NCBI GenBank assembly: GCA_029817715.1
Contig: JARUPY010000234.1
Coordinates: 47,474 to 111,473 of the forward strand
Source: Melastoma dodecandrum
Taxonomy: Eukaryota; Streptophyta; Magnoliopsida; Myrtales; Melastomataceae
Direction: 5' to 3'
Length of the DNA stretch: 64,000 bases
Shown: positions 50,801 through 64,000 of the stretch, one piece after another
Layout of the letters: every line of letters starts with the position of its first letter
Numbering within the stretch: the first letter of the stretch is position 1
Notes under the pieces: model-generated
Database searches by the model: none
What the model was told of the DNA's origin: nothing
The model's input: the letters and a program-made list of their open reading frames with translations, nothing else
Made by a program: the position numbers and the translations under genes

Positions 50801-51804
50801 AGCCAAAGAGAAGTCACCCACAAAAACTTGCATTCTGAAATTGAACCACCGAAACACTGATACAGGCATGTACAAATTCCTCAGCTGACTTACAGCAAAC
50901 CGCAGATTGGCAGTAGTGGGCAACCACGACTGAGCACAAAAAGCTAAAATCACCGGATGATGATCTATCTACAATCTCACTCAACATAAAAGAAAGCAAG
51001 ACATCAAACTCAAGGCCAACTCTGGAGGAGCCCCAAAAAGTGGACATCCTCGATGCCCATCAAGAAAGCTGTCCGAAGCTATTATACACAAATAACTAAT
51101 CTCTAGACCTAGCAACATCACCTGCAAAATCTTGAATTGAATCTCAAACCTGGCATGACGTACGAATGAACCACCAAGTCAAATGTAGAGGATTATTATC
51201 ACCTGACCGATGGCATCCAAGCAAAGCAGCCGACGAAATGATACAGTAAAAGACCCCTACGGAGAATCTGAATTGGCATGGAGAAGACCTTCCGATAATC
51301 CACGGAATCTCTCCTGCCACCATGCTGCAACGTTGTTAATATGGAAAAGTGATAACATGATATGGAAACTAGTAACTTCACAAAGAAATTTTCCGAACAT
51401 TACCAGGAATTAGGTTCGGTTATCCAGGCACTGAGCACAGCAGCTTCCACTTGGGAGGGCAGAAAATCAACGAAGAAAGTCTTCAACAATTTTTGCAACA
51501 GTTCACACCATTTATCAGCGAACACCGGTAAAGCGCCATTGTAAAAACCACCCTCCAGCTTTCCCATACTCTCGATGTCAGCAAAAGCCCTGACAATAGT
51601 TGGGGCAAGAAAATCCTGGGCATCTCTGAACGGCACACGTGGCCCTTTTATTCTGTACAGACTAAAGCTTCTTTTCACAATTTATCCGAGCACTCCATTT
51701 TGAAAAATCCAATCATTTCCAGATAGGGTGCTCGATTGTTGACACAAGCAGTCTCAGAATCATCCAAGACAAGATACAGCACTTTCGATCTTCAACCATC
51801 CACA
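47829..51804. other. Intergenic region, mostly empty; one unrecognised ORF
   Basis: Contains the bHLH promoter with a CT microsatellite at 48051-48066, AT-rich stretches, a C run (49820-49832) and, at the high end, the likely 3' UTR of the large gene (about 51200-51804). A 144-codon ORF at 49888-50322 (+) has several C-x2-C-type pairs (CCINPKC, CHVCGN) but no family I recognise, no leader features and no splice partner. I consider it unsupported as a gene. Confidence 0.45.
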
Positions 51805-54800
51805 TTACAACTCAACTCCAAGGTCATTCGCCAACTGAAGTATGCCTCGCATCTGAAGGTATGGGTTTTCCAATAGCTTCTCATTGTTGCTCTGTAAAGT
51901 AGAAAATAATTATAACTGGTGCTGTTAATAAGGGTACCGAAATGCTCTTGAGGAAAGCTGTCTATGCAAAAAATTAAACAAAAACAACGAAAAAACTAAT
52001 CCAAGAAATTCTGCGACATCTCATAATTTAAAAAGAAATTGACAAGCTTGTTAATTCCCTCATTGGTGATGGATTTAAAATGCAAAGATTCCATCTCATT
52101 CAATGCTTTAGAAATGTTGCTTTACCTGCTGAGCTTTGAAAACAAGATTCTGAAGCATAAGCTGATATTTTTCAGGTTTTTCACTCATCATTCTCTGAAA
52201 CAGACACAAGATATGAACAGGGTATAGTCAGTTGCTTCTCTAAATGAGTTGTTTATCTATCAGAGAAAATAGAAAGTACTTCCATACCTTCAAAAGGAAC
52301 GCAGAAGAATAATAAGCTACCCGTGAATCGGTATCATCTAAAAGACCCCTGCAAATTTGAGAAATTGATTTTTGAGTAAATTGAAAGACCGAGAGAACAA
52401 AGCCAATTTCAAGTTGTGAAGCAATTAAATGTGCACGCACCTGAATAACTCTTCACCACCAAATTCTTGAAATGCAGAGGGATCGGCTGTACACTTCCCA
52501 ATTAAAAGCAACAACAGGGTAGCCCGAATATCTGACCCAGCACCAGGAAGATTACCTCTTCCTTTGCTTCCCACGGCAACACCTAGAGCAATATTGTCTG
52601 TTGCAGCACTGGCGAGTTGAAACAAAGGCCAATAAAATAAATCAGCAGGCACTCGTGCAACTAGCTGCATTGGAACAACTGCCCGCCCTTGTAGTAGTAG
52701 CGCGGCCATCGAAGCAGTCCCACAATGTGCATAACTGTTATCACTGCCTCTACTGGCACAGTCTTCCACATGTTCACTTTGAAGCCGAGCCTCGGGTAGG
52801 ATAGGTGGCTCACCAGCATTAAATCTCTTGCTCTCACTTATCAAATGAGTACCGTCACCTAATGTTGCAGAACTAGGAGGGGGAACTTTAAGGTAAAGTT
52901 GAGAGAACAGGATGTCGCACATCTGTTCAGCAAACAAAGCAAGAGGTATGATCAGGGTAATACATTTTAAAGCCAATATTTCTCACGAGATAAAATGAAG
53001 AACCAGTAAATATTGAACCATTCATGCATTGGGAAGGTAATTTGGGTGACTCGAAAAAGGATTCAAGTCAATAAATCATCTAGCACCTTGTAGAACATGG
53101 TTGTGACGAATGCCTACGACTCATTTCAAGTTTAAATTTCAATAAAAATATACCTTCAAAATATTCATGCGGTCAGCTTCGTGCATCTGACACACCAATG
53201 ATAAAGCGCTGCTCATAATGTCTATGATTGCATTTGCCTTCTTAAGACGAATATCTTCATCCATATGAGCATGGTCAATACTGCTAAATATCTGCATTTC
53301 CTTTTCATCTAGCAAAAATTTACATCGCATAAGAAGCCTCTCGAGAACAAGCAAGAAACCCCATCTGATCCTACTGTGCTTTGACTTCAGGAGACCGCAC
53401 ATAAGCCAAATGGGTAAAGGAACATCTGGAGCAGCAGAAGAAACGGCAGTTCCGGCAACGGTGATCCGCTGTTTGAAGTTGGTTATATTATACCATATAT
53501 CTCCATTCTTCTCCTCACTAATTTCAGAGATAAGCAAATCGCCCAGCCAAATGTACCCATTTCGACGGCATGAAATGTTTTCCGAGAGCAGCAGAGAATG
53601 CAAACAGGACCAATATAGATTCACTTTTGCACCAACACCAAGTCTTAAGGAGGTATCCCCAATGCTCTGGAGATCTTTGAAGGATTTTGTGATCTGGATC
53701 ATATGTGAAAACTCTATGTCCAAATGAGTAAATGAGCTGACCAACACATCAAACCTCTCAGTGATACTTTCCAAAAGCTGCAAAAACAGGGGCATTTGAA
53801 CATTGGTGAGCAAAGAACTTTTAACTGCGGGCATAATAACAGATTCCACAAGTAACATATACATAATCTTAAGGGTGAAGGATAAGTATGCTATCTATCC
53901 TCACTTATGCAACAAAGAGGTTATCTAATTAAAATTGTAATGAAAATGACAAATGGTTATAAGAAGAGAATCCATCGGAACAATTTCTTGCATTTGCTGA
54001 ACATAACCAACAAAAGTTATGTTTGATTCATCTGGTATGTCAAAAGAAACCAAATTCTTGAGTGTGTAGAAAAATTGATGTTTTGAGATGCCCCCAAACA
54101 AACTACATACATCTTCTTCAAAAGCACTGTAAGAGATTCATCAGATTCACAAATAGCTGTCCCTACACAACAAATTGTAAAAGTACCATGTTTAGTCGTT
54201 CACTGTTTGGATATCTGTCCAATGCATCAGATATTGACCTCCTTAAGATCTCGCCTATGCCTTGTACACCCAATTTCACAGAAATGTAAAATGCTTCGGG
54301 TGCATCTGCTAAAATAAGCAATATGGCAAGAGGCTTAATCTCATCATCCGAATAGTCAGACACTCCAGTTGTTAGGCATGTCTCATTTATTTGATGGAGA
54401 ACATAATCAAAAAGCACCATGTACAAGTTTCTCCTCTCTTCTCTTGAGTTAGCAAGAGAATACTGCACATTAGAAACATAACAACATTTGTTTAACATGG
54501 AAGCAAAAGAAAAAGGACTCCTCGCTTACAGAGAAGGAAAGCGAAAAATAACAGACAATGTAAGTATGTGCCATAAACCTATCTATAGTTTTTCTGCTTG
54601 ACAAAACAATGAAACAACAACTGGCTGAGCCTAAATTGAACACTCTTAACTTAACTCCTCCCAATAGAAACTATCCAATTGTATATGATCACAATAGTTT
54701 GAAATAAAATATGTAAGGATATTAACTGATGCACAAGTTGACATGGTCCCAGATAAAGGATCGGGTCCACAGGCTTACGACCTATGGCTGCGAAGGATAA

Positions 54801-57800
54801 GGGTTCGTCGGAAAGAACCCTTCCTTCTAACTTCTCTAAGGACCTTTGTTTCTTCATTCAAATATTCCTTACCCCTCCTCTCCATAGATTGGCGGGCTTT
54901 AAATAACAAAACAAGAAATCCCCAATTACCAAAATATCTAAAACAAAAAAATAATAATCTTATCCTATCAATTATTCTAATTGGACTATTACCAAATATT
55001 TTATTTCTAAAGACTAATAGACTCTTATTTTAGAAAAGATCGAACCGTATCATATTCACCCTCGATCACTAATATAAAACACACATATTTCCAGTTACAA
55101 AGTACACGGTTGTGCTAGTTGAGCTATTATCACAAATGACAGCACACTATTCACAAAGAAAATTTGATTTTCAGATTTTTTATTTGCTTACCTCGAGGAA
55201 AATGAATTCAATTCCTCCAATAAGATCAACCTGATTCACCAGGAAGTATGAGGTTGAAACAGAATCAGGCCTCTCAGGAAGTTCATAAAACATATTTGTT
55301 AATATGGAAGTCAGCTTGCTGTGAACTATTTCAGCCCAATAGTATCTCCGGCTGATCTCCAACAGGGACTTGATAACCTGAGTATAATCCACCATTTCCT
55401 TAGATAAAAGTTAAAAAAGAAACATATAACAATGTCCGCAACTCATGACATCCACAAATTAAAAAGCCACTAGGCACAGCAAATGGTTTCAAATGCAGTG
55501 CCAACAATGTTCATCGCAGCAAGTAATAGGCACATGGCCAACTAGTGAACTACGAAAGGTTTGTCCATAATGAAGTGCTACTGCCTTAAGCTGATCATTC
55601 CCAAGAAATATATATCTACTTATATCAAAGCTTGGCCCAATTGTGTATCACTTGTGAGCTTAAGGTGCAATATCTTCTTGAAACTTGGACTCCATGTCTA
55701 AATGCTTCTTAGCCGAAGACGACTTGTCAACTAAACTTACAGGAAACCTAGCATATTTCCCCGAGATCACAGCTTTCTTCCCTTTTCAGTCACTTCAAAC
55801 CAGCAAGGCCAATTTATAGTCAAAAGGACTTTTCAAAAAACAATGCATCAGAAAGGAATTGCTTAAATTGCTTACCCTTATGTCAAGACCAATCAATCTA
55901 TTCCTCCAAATTTTACCCCTGTCGCAAACAAAATACAACAAACAGCTCAGGCCAGATGCCCAAACAGACTCTTCCTCTTCTTCAATCTGTTGTCAAACCA
56001 GCAATTTTTTTGTTAGACAGAACCATAAACCAGTTCACTACGAAAAAAAAAAGAATCATAAACCAGTTCATAAATTGCTAGACATTATCATCAGAACCAA
56101 ATAAAGATATTCGTAAGAATGATATCTCTTAGTTTGCTAGCTTGAGATGCTTCAATAGTTGTATCTTCTTGTGTGTGTCCAGGAGAGGGGCGGTGTGGGG
56201 GGTTTATAACCATTCAACTAACTGATGGTCCCATTCATAATGAGTAGATGCTTGAAGATATAGAAAACACTCGATAATCAGACACAAAACGGAATCATTA
56301 ACAGAGCATCTCAATCTTTGTCATTTTCATGAGAAAAAGTAAAATCGCCACATATTCTTCCATCAAGAATGAATAGTTTTCTTACCTGAACAAGGAACAA
56401 GAGAATTTCATATAAAATGTTTAGAATCCATATCTCCAGGTCATCAATAGCAGACGAAAATATTCTGTCGTCAAAAGAATCTCTTGTCGCTCCCGAGGTT
56501 TCCTCAGGTTCCCCGCTGACATAGGGCTCTTGAGCGTATTCTTCCTTTATAGTGCAAGTAACATCCATATTTACAGGCTCCAATAAATGAGCATGCACAC
56601 CTAGGTTCAGGACTAAGTCAAACGAACGTGATCGGCATTCGACTCGACTAGAACAAAGCATTTCCTGTTAAATATCACACAATAGATCAGAAGAAAATCA
56701 TAATAGTGGTTCCCAGCATGAAAGAAAAAGGCTTTTGATGGAGCACCTGAAGCATAGAGAGGGTGAGAGGAGCAGCACTTCCAGGATCTAAAACATACCT
56801 GTAATTATTAAAATAAAATAGTTCAGACTCAAACATGAATCAAGGGCAAGTTAGATTTCAAAATATAGGAACACAGTGCCAGCTATCAGATCCCAAAGAG
56901 CAAATCACGAGAGCCATTTTTCTCAGAGATCTAATCCTTTTGTCTATAGCTACATTAAGGGTCACCTTTATTGAGCTGTAAACAGGCAGAATAGATAAAA
57001 ACAAATAATTAGCAGTGCAATGAACCCCAAAATTAGAAAGTAATTGCAGAAGGGCATGTCTGTATCAGAGGATCATATAAATATGGCTGTCACTATATCT
57101 CACGAAAACAAGCAAACGACTTCATCTCTATCTACAAAATATGAAAAGTTGTGCAGTTCTGGTTTCACAGACAGAGTGTACAGCTAAGCCGAAGCATATG
57201 CAAATAACAGGAAAAAAATTAAGCAGATAGTGATGGAATGAAACAGAGAGGATTCGAGCCATACATGTCAATAATTAGTTTAACAAGAACGCTCACGGCC
57301 ACATCCATAGTCGGCCTTCCACCATTATTTAATCTCGATACTGTCATAACGTTAGCATTTCCTGCGGATTCATCAGAGCATACGGCAGCAATCACCTCAC
57401 TTACCTCAGCAGGATTCAACCGCAGTGGTTGCTGTTCACTGGAAAAGAGGAACATTTAGCTGTCAGAAAATTGTGGAGGGGATGGTTGCAATTAATCCTT
57501 ATTTACATCTGTAATCTGTTGCGAAATTGTTCCACATGATCACATTATCTCTCATACAAAACACACTGAAAAGCAAATGTAAATTAAAGGATGATTTAAC
57601 TTTAAAAGACATACAACAGCACACGATGAAAATATTCTACAAGTTTTACCTTCTAAAATAATTAAGGAGTAAAATAAGCCCTTCCTTGAAATTTGTAATG
57701 TAAACGGAGAAGGAGAATACTTCAGACAGGTGATACATTCTTACAGCCCATGTCATTGGGGTCAAAATTCATATAAAAGTAAAATATAGGTATCATTTCA

Positions 57801-60800
57801 ACTATAAAAAGGAAAGCTCTCTTTTGCTATGTCTTTCCACTTACTCAGAGATAAATACAGTAGTTACCTGTAGTGCCGATACTGGAAAAGCGGCCTAGCA
57901 CGAGGACGAAATGTGCTTACAGGAGAATCCCCCCTGTAACAGAAAGAGAAGTTGTCCTTATCGCAATGCATTCTGCATAATTTACTATATTTAGCATGGC
58001 AAGTACCTAAGATGTTCATATGTCTACTCTTCTACTGCAAATGGCCCACTCTTTTTTCCTTTTTAACATTGAGCATTAAGACAGGAAGTTGCCCCTAAGA
58101 TCTAAGATTGATTCTTTCCTAACTGGAACACAGATCCTTGTTCTCAAATCATATGATTTCATCACTCTATTCGTCCTCGTCCTCCTTTTAAGAAGGGTTA
58201 AAGCTCATGCATACTCACACAGTCACTCAATCATAGATAAAAATACAGATCCCCCGTTCTCAAATCATATGATTTCATTCAATCTATTCGTCCTCATCCT
58301 TTCCTTAGGAAGGGTTTAAAGCTCATGGTTACTCACACAGTCACTCGATCATTAAAAAAAAAATTGATATGGCCATTGTTTTTCAGATTTTGACCTCATA
58401 CACATCATATGAAGCCTCGTACCATGGCAATCATAAGGCAGCCCAGATAGATAGAACAAGGACCATCTACATACCAAATTTGATGAGGTTCCAGTTTAGA
58501 CCGTTTGGAAGCAGTTATTGCTCGAAGATGAGGACGTGCAGAGGCAGAATTAGTAATTGTTGTGGTAGGGGACGGCTGCAGTAGTTGATCAAGATATGGC
58601 ATATCAGCAGTCCCAAAATATTTCCAGTGCTGGCCCTTCATTTTAGCTTCCATGTCACCAACAAGGAGCGCCGCTGCACCTACTTCAAGAAAATTATGCG
58701 TACTTGTGTCTTGAGAACTCACAGCACGATCACTGCCTCACATAATCATAGCCAGGGAATAGTCTTAGGAGGCAACGCTCTTCCTTTTGATGAAAGGAAA
58801 TAATAAATTGTGAAGTAACTACCTTTCAAGTGATGTCCCTGATAATAACCTTTCCCCCAACAAACGCCACTTAAGAACATCTTGTGCGATGTATGCAAGA
58901 TCCTCGACAAGGTCAGAAACTCTAAGACTCGACTGCTTCATTACTGCTACACTTGCATCATCTTTGCCTTCCAAAGATTCCCCGACAGTTTTTGGGCTTA
59001 ATTGGGAATTAAATGATCTCTTCAACAAGGAAGACAACGATGGAAGCATTTGTTTCGATGCAGAAGCAGCCCCAGCAAAAGCAGCTGCTTGGAAAGACCG
59101 CTTGGGCACATGTTGGGGCCACAAGAGAGCGAATGTAATATAACGACTTTGATCAATGATGCAGATGCAAAAGTGGAAACGGGCAAAAGGTACGACATTC
59201 GTTGGCATTGAAGATGGTATTGATTGACTAGATGAGCCTGACCATGATACTGTTCTTTTGCTTGATATAACATCACATTCAGTGATGAAGCTAAGACAAA
59301 ACCGATCAATTTGTTGCAAGGTCTCCTCGCTGGGTCTATATCTGCAGAAGCAAAGTAAATTATGAATTGTGGCACCACAACAATTGAATCAACCATTTTA
59401 TCACATGGTATTGAATAAATATCCTAGTATCGTGGGAAGTAAATGATATAGATGACCAGAGAAACATACCTTAATAAGTATCGCTTAAGAAGCGTCACAC
59501 ATCTTGTAACAACTGCCGGGCTGTTTAAGTTAAAAGGAAGTGTAAATCGATAAATATTAGCTGTAAATGAAAAATAGCGGTTAAATATAATGCCACAAGC
59601 AAGTCAAGGTAAAGAACTCCAGCCAAAAACTATCATTACTACTACAGGAAAAAAAAAATATGAAATCAACAACGTGGCCTATAGTTAAAGCGAAGATCAA
59701 TCGATATTCTTTTCTTCAATGCTTAACACCAGCCAAAAAATGCCTGATATTTCTCTATGGAAATCAATGTGCACAATGCTAAAACCAGAAGTCTTGACAT
59801 TATCTTGTTGAATGTTCAGGGACTTGAGCAGAGGATGAATAACTAATGCTAAGACAACATTATGCGCCCTCCTGGAATCTCATAAATATTTCTCATAGAT
59901 TTGTTTGGGAAAACACGGGTGGCAAGAACATACCAAATCACCCAGATCCAAATATCATTAGAAAAACAATATGTCATATTGTTATAAAATCTGTCAACTA
60001 ACTTTCTAGAAAAAGGAAAATGATAACACAGGGCAAAGCCAGGTACTTCCCTTCTCAACATCCATCTCTAAAAGCAAAAACTGCTCTGCAATTACCTTCG
60101 TTCTCTCTCAGCAATTGTGTGTTCTATGATAACAGTATAAGCAAGGTCAGTTGTTGCTGGGGATGCCAGATAGTCCTGTCATTCATTACCTAATTCAGTC
60201 AAATTTGAGAAAACAAGCCATATATTCTAGTCTAATAGAATGCGCAGAATCACAAATCAATTTATTAGCATCCTTATTTCCAAACAAATTCAATAAATTT
60301 TACCAGAGTTTACAGAGGCAGCAGGGCTTTAATAAATGCCTGAGGCAATGCAAGGAATTGAAGAAGTCGCTCATTTTCAAGAAATCTGATTATTCAGAGT
60401 CGTGCAACGTCAGATTATGCACACCTATTAACTGGGAGAAGATGCATGAACTGCTCATCAATCATTGTCCATGGCCTAACGCCACTCAATAATACATGTA
60501 AAGTTTTCTCTAGCGTCCTAAAGGCAGATTAAAACCATGAATAGGATACTCTGAAGCTTATTCAAGAGCTACGATTAGTATTACACACAGGGGATCTAAC
60601 TTCGTCAAACCATACACAAAGGAAACATAGTAAAAGGCAGCAGTTTCCCTCTCACTTTCAGAAAAAAGCTCGAAGCTAGAGTCGTTATCATCTAAATCAG
60701 CCTTTGAACCCACATCCAATTAAGTAACAACTTGAAAACGCATTTGCATTTCGAGATGGATTCAGCAAATAACACCTCAGCACCTTAGATATTAAACCCA

Positions 60801-61387
60801 TTCCCACAGGCCGAGATAGCAGCCTCATATTCCTACAATGTCATGCCATAGCACAATTTATCAGCAGGCCTAACAATATAACATTTGAACATTTTTCCTT
60901 CTCCGTTGCTAAGAACAACTGCATGCAAAAATCCAGCACCATTGACATTGACCCACCCAAACTCAAATTTTTTATAAACTTGCACTAAAGTTCAAGATCT
61001 CTACTGCCCACTCCCCTTTCCTTCCCATTTCTTAGCGCAACTCAAATCACGCCAAGAACACCGTACCCGAATACCACAAACCAGGAGTCCCCCTTGAAAC
61101 AACTCCATAATCAAAATCTTTCCGCGAGATCTACCCACGATTTTCCGAATCCACAGAAACCAAAACAACCCCCAAGAAAACAAAAATCCACACTCACTAT
61201 CGGAGAGTCCGTGAAGCTTCAAAGGCGGAAACTGTGGAAGACGAGGAGCGGATGAGGTGGAACGGTCTCCCGTAATGAGCCGAGCTTCGACGACAGGCAA
61301 TCGGCCACCGCCCTCCGCAGCGGCTCCGGAGGCTTCTTTCGCCGAGGAAGATCTCAATTCTGGAAACTCCAAAGACACCACTCCCAC
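51805..61387 (-). CDS. Large uncharacterised plant protein (about 1,190 aa, helical-repeat-like)
   Basis: Sixteen well-phased exons: 60175-60096, 59520-59470, 59341-58823, 58732-58475, 57933-57868, 57438-57265, 56798-56747, 56664-56386, 55986-55876, 55377-55192, 54462-54187, 53777-53154, 52922-52441, 52348-52288, 52194-52126 and 51891-51805 (stop). They give 1,124 aa. A GC-rich first exon lies near 61387-61200. Landmarks: DYLASPATTDLAY, EHTIAERERSPAVVTR, RYRPSEETLQQIDRF, FNSQLSPKTVGESLEGK, LLVGDMEAKMKGQHWKYFG, HLDIEFSHMIQITKSFK, SKHSRIRWGFLLVLERLLMR and TDSRVAYYSSAFLLK. From memory it matches a plant-specific family including Arabidopsis At3g12590, of unknown function; the helical Leu-rich blocks look like ARM/HEAT-type scaffolding. 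The first exon is the weak point: family-like stretches (LRSSSAK, KKPPEPLRRAVADCLSS, FEASRTLR) fall in three different frames, and no ATG is assignable. Confidence 0.85.
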
Positions 61388-64000
61388 TGTTTCCCCCGCT
61401 GATGCTTATTCCCCCGCGCCGCCGCTCCCCGAAAAACACTAACCTGGAGAAGAACCGGAAGCGGCCGCAGCCGCAGCCGGCAGCCGCAAGCAGCGGAAGG
61501 GCTGTTGTTCCTCAGATTGCACATAAGGGAGAGGACATGGGCGTCCAACCAGAAGGAGGAGGTGGGAAAGAGATTGCAGAGAGGGGGGTGGAAGAAGGGG
61601 AAAGGAGAAAAATGGGGTTTGCGGGCGAAAAAATTAGCTTCCTTTTTGGCGTCCGAATGTTTCGAAAAACTTTATATTAATATTATTATTATGGTAAGAC
61701 CCAGTTGTCTTTCCTCTCTCTCTTTCCTGTTTCTGTGAACGGGGAGAGATAGTGAGAACGGAGGGATAGGGACACACATCGTCTTGATGTCGGGAAGGTT
61801 AAGGACGAGATAGAGATCAGGGAAAGAAGACGTTTGTTTTGGGTATTTTTGGCCATTTGTGTGTGTTCGACCCTGTTCCTCCCCTGTTTTTTTTTTTTCC
61901 TTTTCCCCTGTTTCTTTAATTGTATTTTATCATTTCAGGAAAATTACGTCGGTCGGGATGTCATGAACAATGAGAAAAGAGAGAAGGGTTGTTGGATTCG
62001 GAAATAATTAAGGGCAATTTGCAAAAGATTGTTTTATTAACTCGTTTCCGAATCCGAGGTCGAAACTGTTTTCAGACATGGGCCGATGTTGCTCTGTTTT
62101 TCTGTCTCCCCTGCTGTTCAAACTGGGCCTTGGGACGATTACGTCAAAAGCCCCCTAAAATCAGATCCGAATCCAACATCCTTGTCTTCGGAGTTCTGCT
62201 CGCCTCGTTGTCGACAACGGCGAAACGATGATGACAATGTCCGTTTTATCCAGCTTCAGTGCAGCGTGATTTTGTCGTTATGGCCGGCAGGGAAGGAAGG
62301 AACTTAGCTGTTTGCTTGGACAGTTTGTTTCGCCTCATCCAGAGATGCCCTGTCTTCCTCGAAAAGGTCTTGTTGTACATGGATGGATACAGTCCAGACG
62401 AGTTTCTCGTCTTGTCCGTTTCCGAAGGCATTGGAATTCACAGACAACGGAGAGCGAGGAAGATATGCAAGCTTATTCCCATTGTATGTTCCCCCCGCCG
62501 TAGGAAAGGAAGTATCGGCGTTCTGCACTCAACGTTGAAGACATTGTTTGTGTCTTGGTTCTCCTAGGCCAGGCTTAGTTTCAGCGCCACCTCATACAAA
62601 GTCCTGTCCTAGGCGACATCCACCTTCCTTGTCGGGCCTCCCATTCCTCCATTCTATCTGCAATGGATATCGCCACAGAGAAGATGTCGATTATCATTGT
62701 CAATGCCGACGCAGCGTTGAGTTTGAGTTCCTGTATGTATCGATCGACCTATCTCTCTTCGACCGATGAAGAGTGTCGCATATGAATGTTTATCGTGCTT
62801 CGCCTGGTCTGAAAGTTTCGCGATTAGTTTCGATAATCGCATGATTTAATTTCTAGCATACGACAAGAGCATCAATGGTGAAATCAACGTAGGTCGATGT
62901 AATAACGAGAGACAAAATGAGCAATGGTTTGGGATTGTCGTCACTCCAGAGTAAAGTCCAAGTTAAAGTTTGTGTTCCAAACATTAACAAAAACAAGTTC
63001 ATGAACTCGCTGTAGTCCTCTGAATGGGGAGCGAAGACACGCTCCCTCAGGAGGCTCCGGCAGAGAATCAGAAGGGTCTCCATACTCACTAATCTGCGTA
63101 AGCATCAGCTGCGCTCTTCGTTCACCATGCTCACGCACTGCGTGATTCATCGGACTTGGTGCCCGACGCCGCCAAACCGTCGGGACCGCAGCAGGCCGTC
63201 CGTCCCTCGAGGAGGTCGTCGAGATTCCGAAGCCTTGAGTTTCTCACGAACGCTAATGATTCCCGGCCCACAAGTCAACCAAATAAGGAACTTCGCGGCC
63301 GAGGGTAGAAACTCGACCGAGACACGTGCGCTATCTGCCTCTGCGACGTTTTGAGGGAAGGGTGAGGATGGCCAAGGAGGAGCCTTGGAGGGAGGTTGCC
63401 ACCGATGGATGCACCCATCTCGATTCCAACGCCGGTGCATCGGACTCATGTCGGCTGTACTCTCCCACTGCCGAAGCTGGCCCCCATGTGCACGGATGGA
63501 CGCTACACAGCCTTGCGCTCACATATCACGTTCCCGCGCACGGATCTTTACGGGGGACGACGTCAGCAGTGTGAGCCGGCCATGCAGTTACAGGAAATGT
63601 CGGATAAGCTTACACTTATGAGGAACTTTTCTGTAGTCCGTTCGTCTAGGGCAGGCAGACTATTTTTAATTGTACACGCTCTTTTTTTTATGTGGGTAAA
63701 ATCAAATGCTCATCAAACCAAGAATTGAGAATTAGAGAAGTTCGCCCCCGCCCCCACCCCCCCACCTTTGGTTTTGGGGAAGAAATGAATCGCTGGATCA
63801 GGTGGTTGCTGTTGTGAAAGCGCCCGAGTGTCATCATCGTAGTTGCTTCTTCCTAGACCTCACTTCGAGGAGACTTTACTCTACCTTCTAACGGTGGAAG
63901 AAGGACCATCAAGTGATGATCCTCGCGGACACTGACTGTCGTAGCCCGGTCATTGTCCAATCGAGGGACGGCCGCCGTGCTCGACTTCTGTTCCAGAATC
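61388..64000. other. Promoter of the large gene and unassigned terminal region
   Basis: 61388-61700 is the GC-rich upstream region of the large gene. A T run lies at 61889-61900. From 61740 to the window end several overlapping frames of 60-110 codons occur on both strands, but none shows a family signature, a consistent splice structure or a promoter. A gene partly outside the window cannot be excluded at 63100-64000. Confidence 0.4.

Noticed and set aside
62259..63728. Overlapping ORFs of 60-110 codons near the window end
   Set aside because: They overlap each other on both strands, and none has a family signature or a consistent exon structure.

Overview
This is nuclear DNA of a flowering plant. 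Genes have many short GT-AG introns, and all the recognisable families are plant nuclear ones: MTP11-type Mn transporter, HEXO1, SOSEKI, ZAT zinc finger, RABE1, PHT1, and a chloroplast NDH lumenal subunit. Ribosomal protein promoters carry telo-box and TGGGCY (site II) elements. I cannot place the species. Long homopolymer G/C tracts are common between genes.

Layout. 0.2-1.0 kb (-): small plant-specific A_thal_3526-type protein. 3.4-6.0 kb (-): MTP11. 6.5-6.8 kb: MITE-like element. 7.9-11.5 kb (+): HEXO1 beta-hexosaminidase, with a one-base frame break in exon 13. 12.3-13.2 kb (+): RPL23A. 13.7-15.5 kb (-): PNSL1/PPL2, with a GC-AG intron. 15.8-16.3 kb: a second, better-preserved MITE carrying an array of perfect palindromes. 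18.5-19.7 kb (+): SOSEKI. 20.4-22.9 kb (+): domesticated Harbinger transposase (ALP1/HARBI1-like). 25.0-25.6 kb (+): C2H2 repressor (ZAT type). 27.2-29.4 kb (+): Tify-domain-binding (TDBD) protein. 30.2-32.5 kb (-): RABE1 GTPase. 32.8-41.6 kb (-): an integrated pararetrovirus (Caulimoviridae), opened inside its movement-protein gene so that part of this gene lies at both ends. 41.9-43.5 kb (-): PHT1 phosphate transporter. 44.06 kb (+): possible 30-aa peptide gene. 44.6-45.4 kb (-): RPS15A. 46.4-47.8 kb (-): bHLH factor. 51.8-61.4 kb (-): a large (about 1,190 aa) uncharacterised plant protein in 17 or more exons. The last 2.5 kb shows no gene I can support.

How the genes relate. These are independent plant transcription units, not operons. 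The order looks ancestral. From memory, MTP11-RPL23A-PNSL1 are adjacent in Arabidopsis (At2g39450-39470), and SOSEKI-ZAT-TDBD-RABE1-RPS15A are neighbours at At5g59790-59850 and At3g46040-46110. The pararetrovirus and PHT1 would then lie between RABE1 and RPS15A, which are near neighbours in that ancestral block.

The most unusual content is the pararetrovirus, with terminal redundancy, a 39-bp tandem repeat by its promoter, a roughly 360-aa extension after RNase H, and several breaks. Next come the palindrome-array MITE family and several single-base or frame anomalies in otherwise intact host genes, which could be assembly indels or real lesions.
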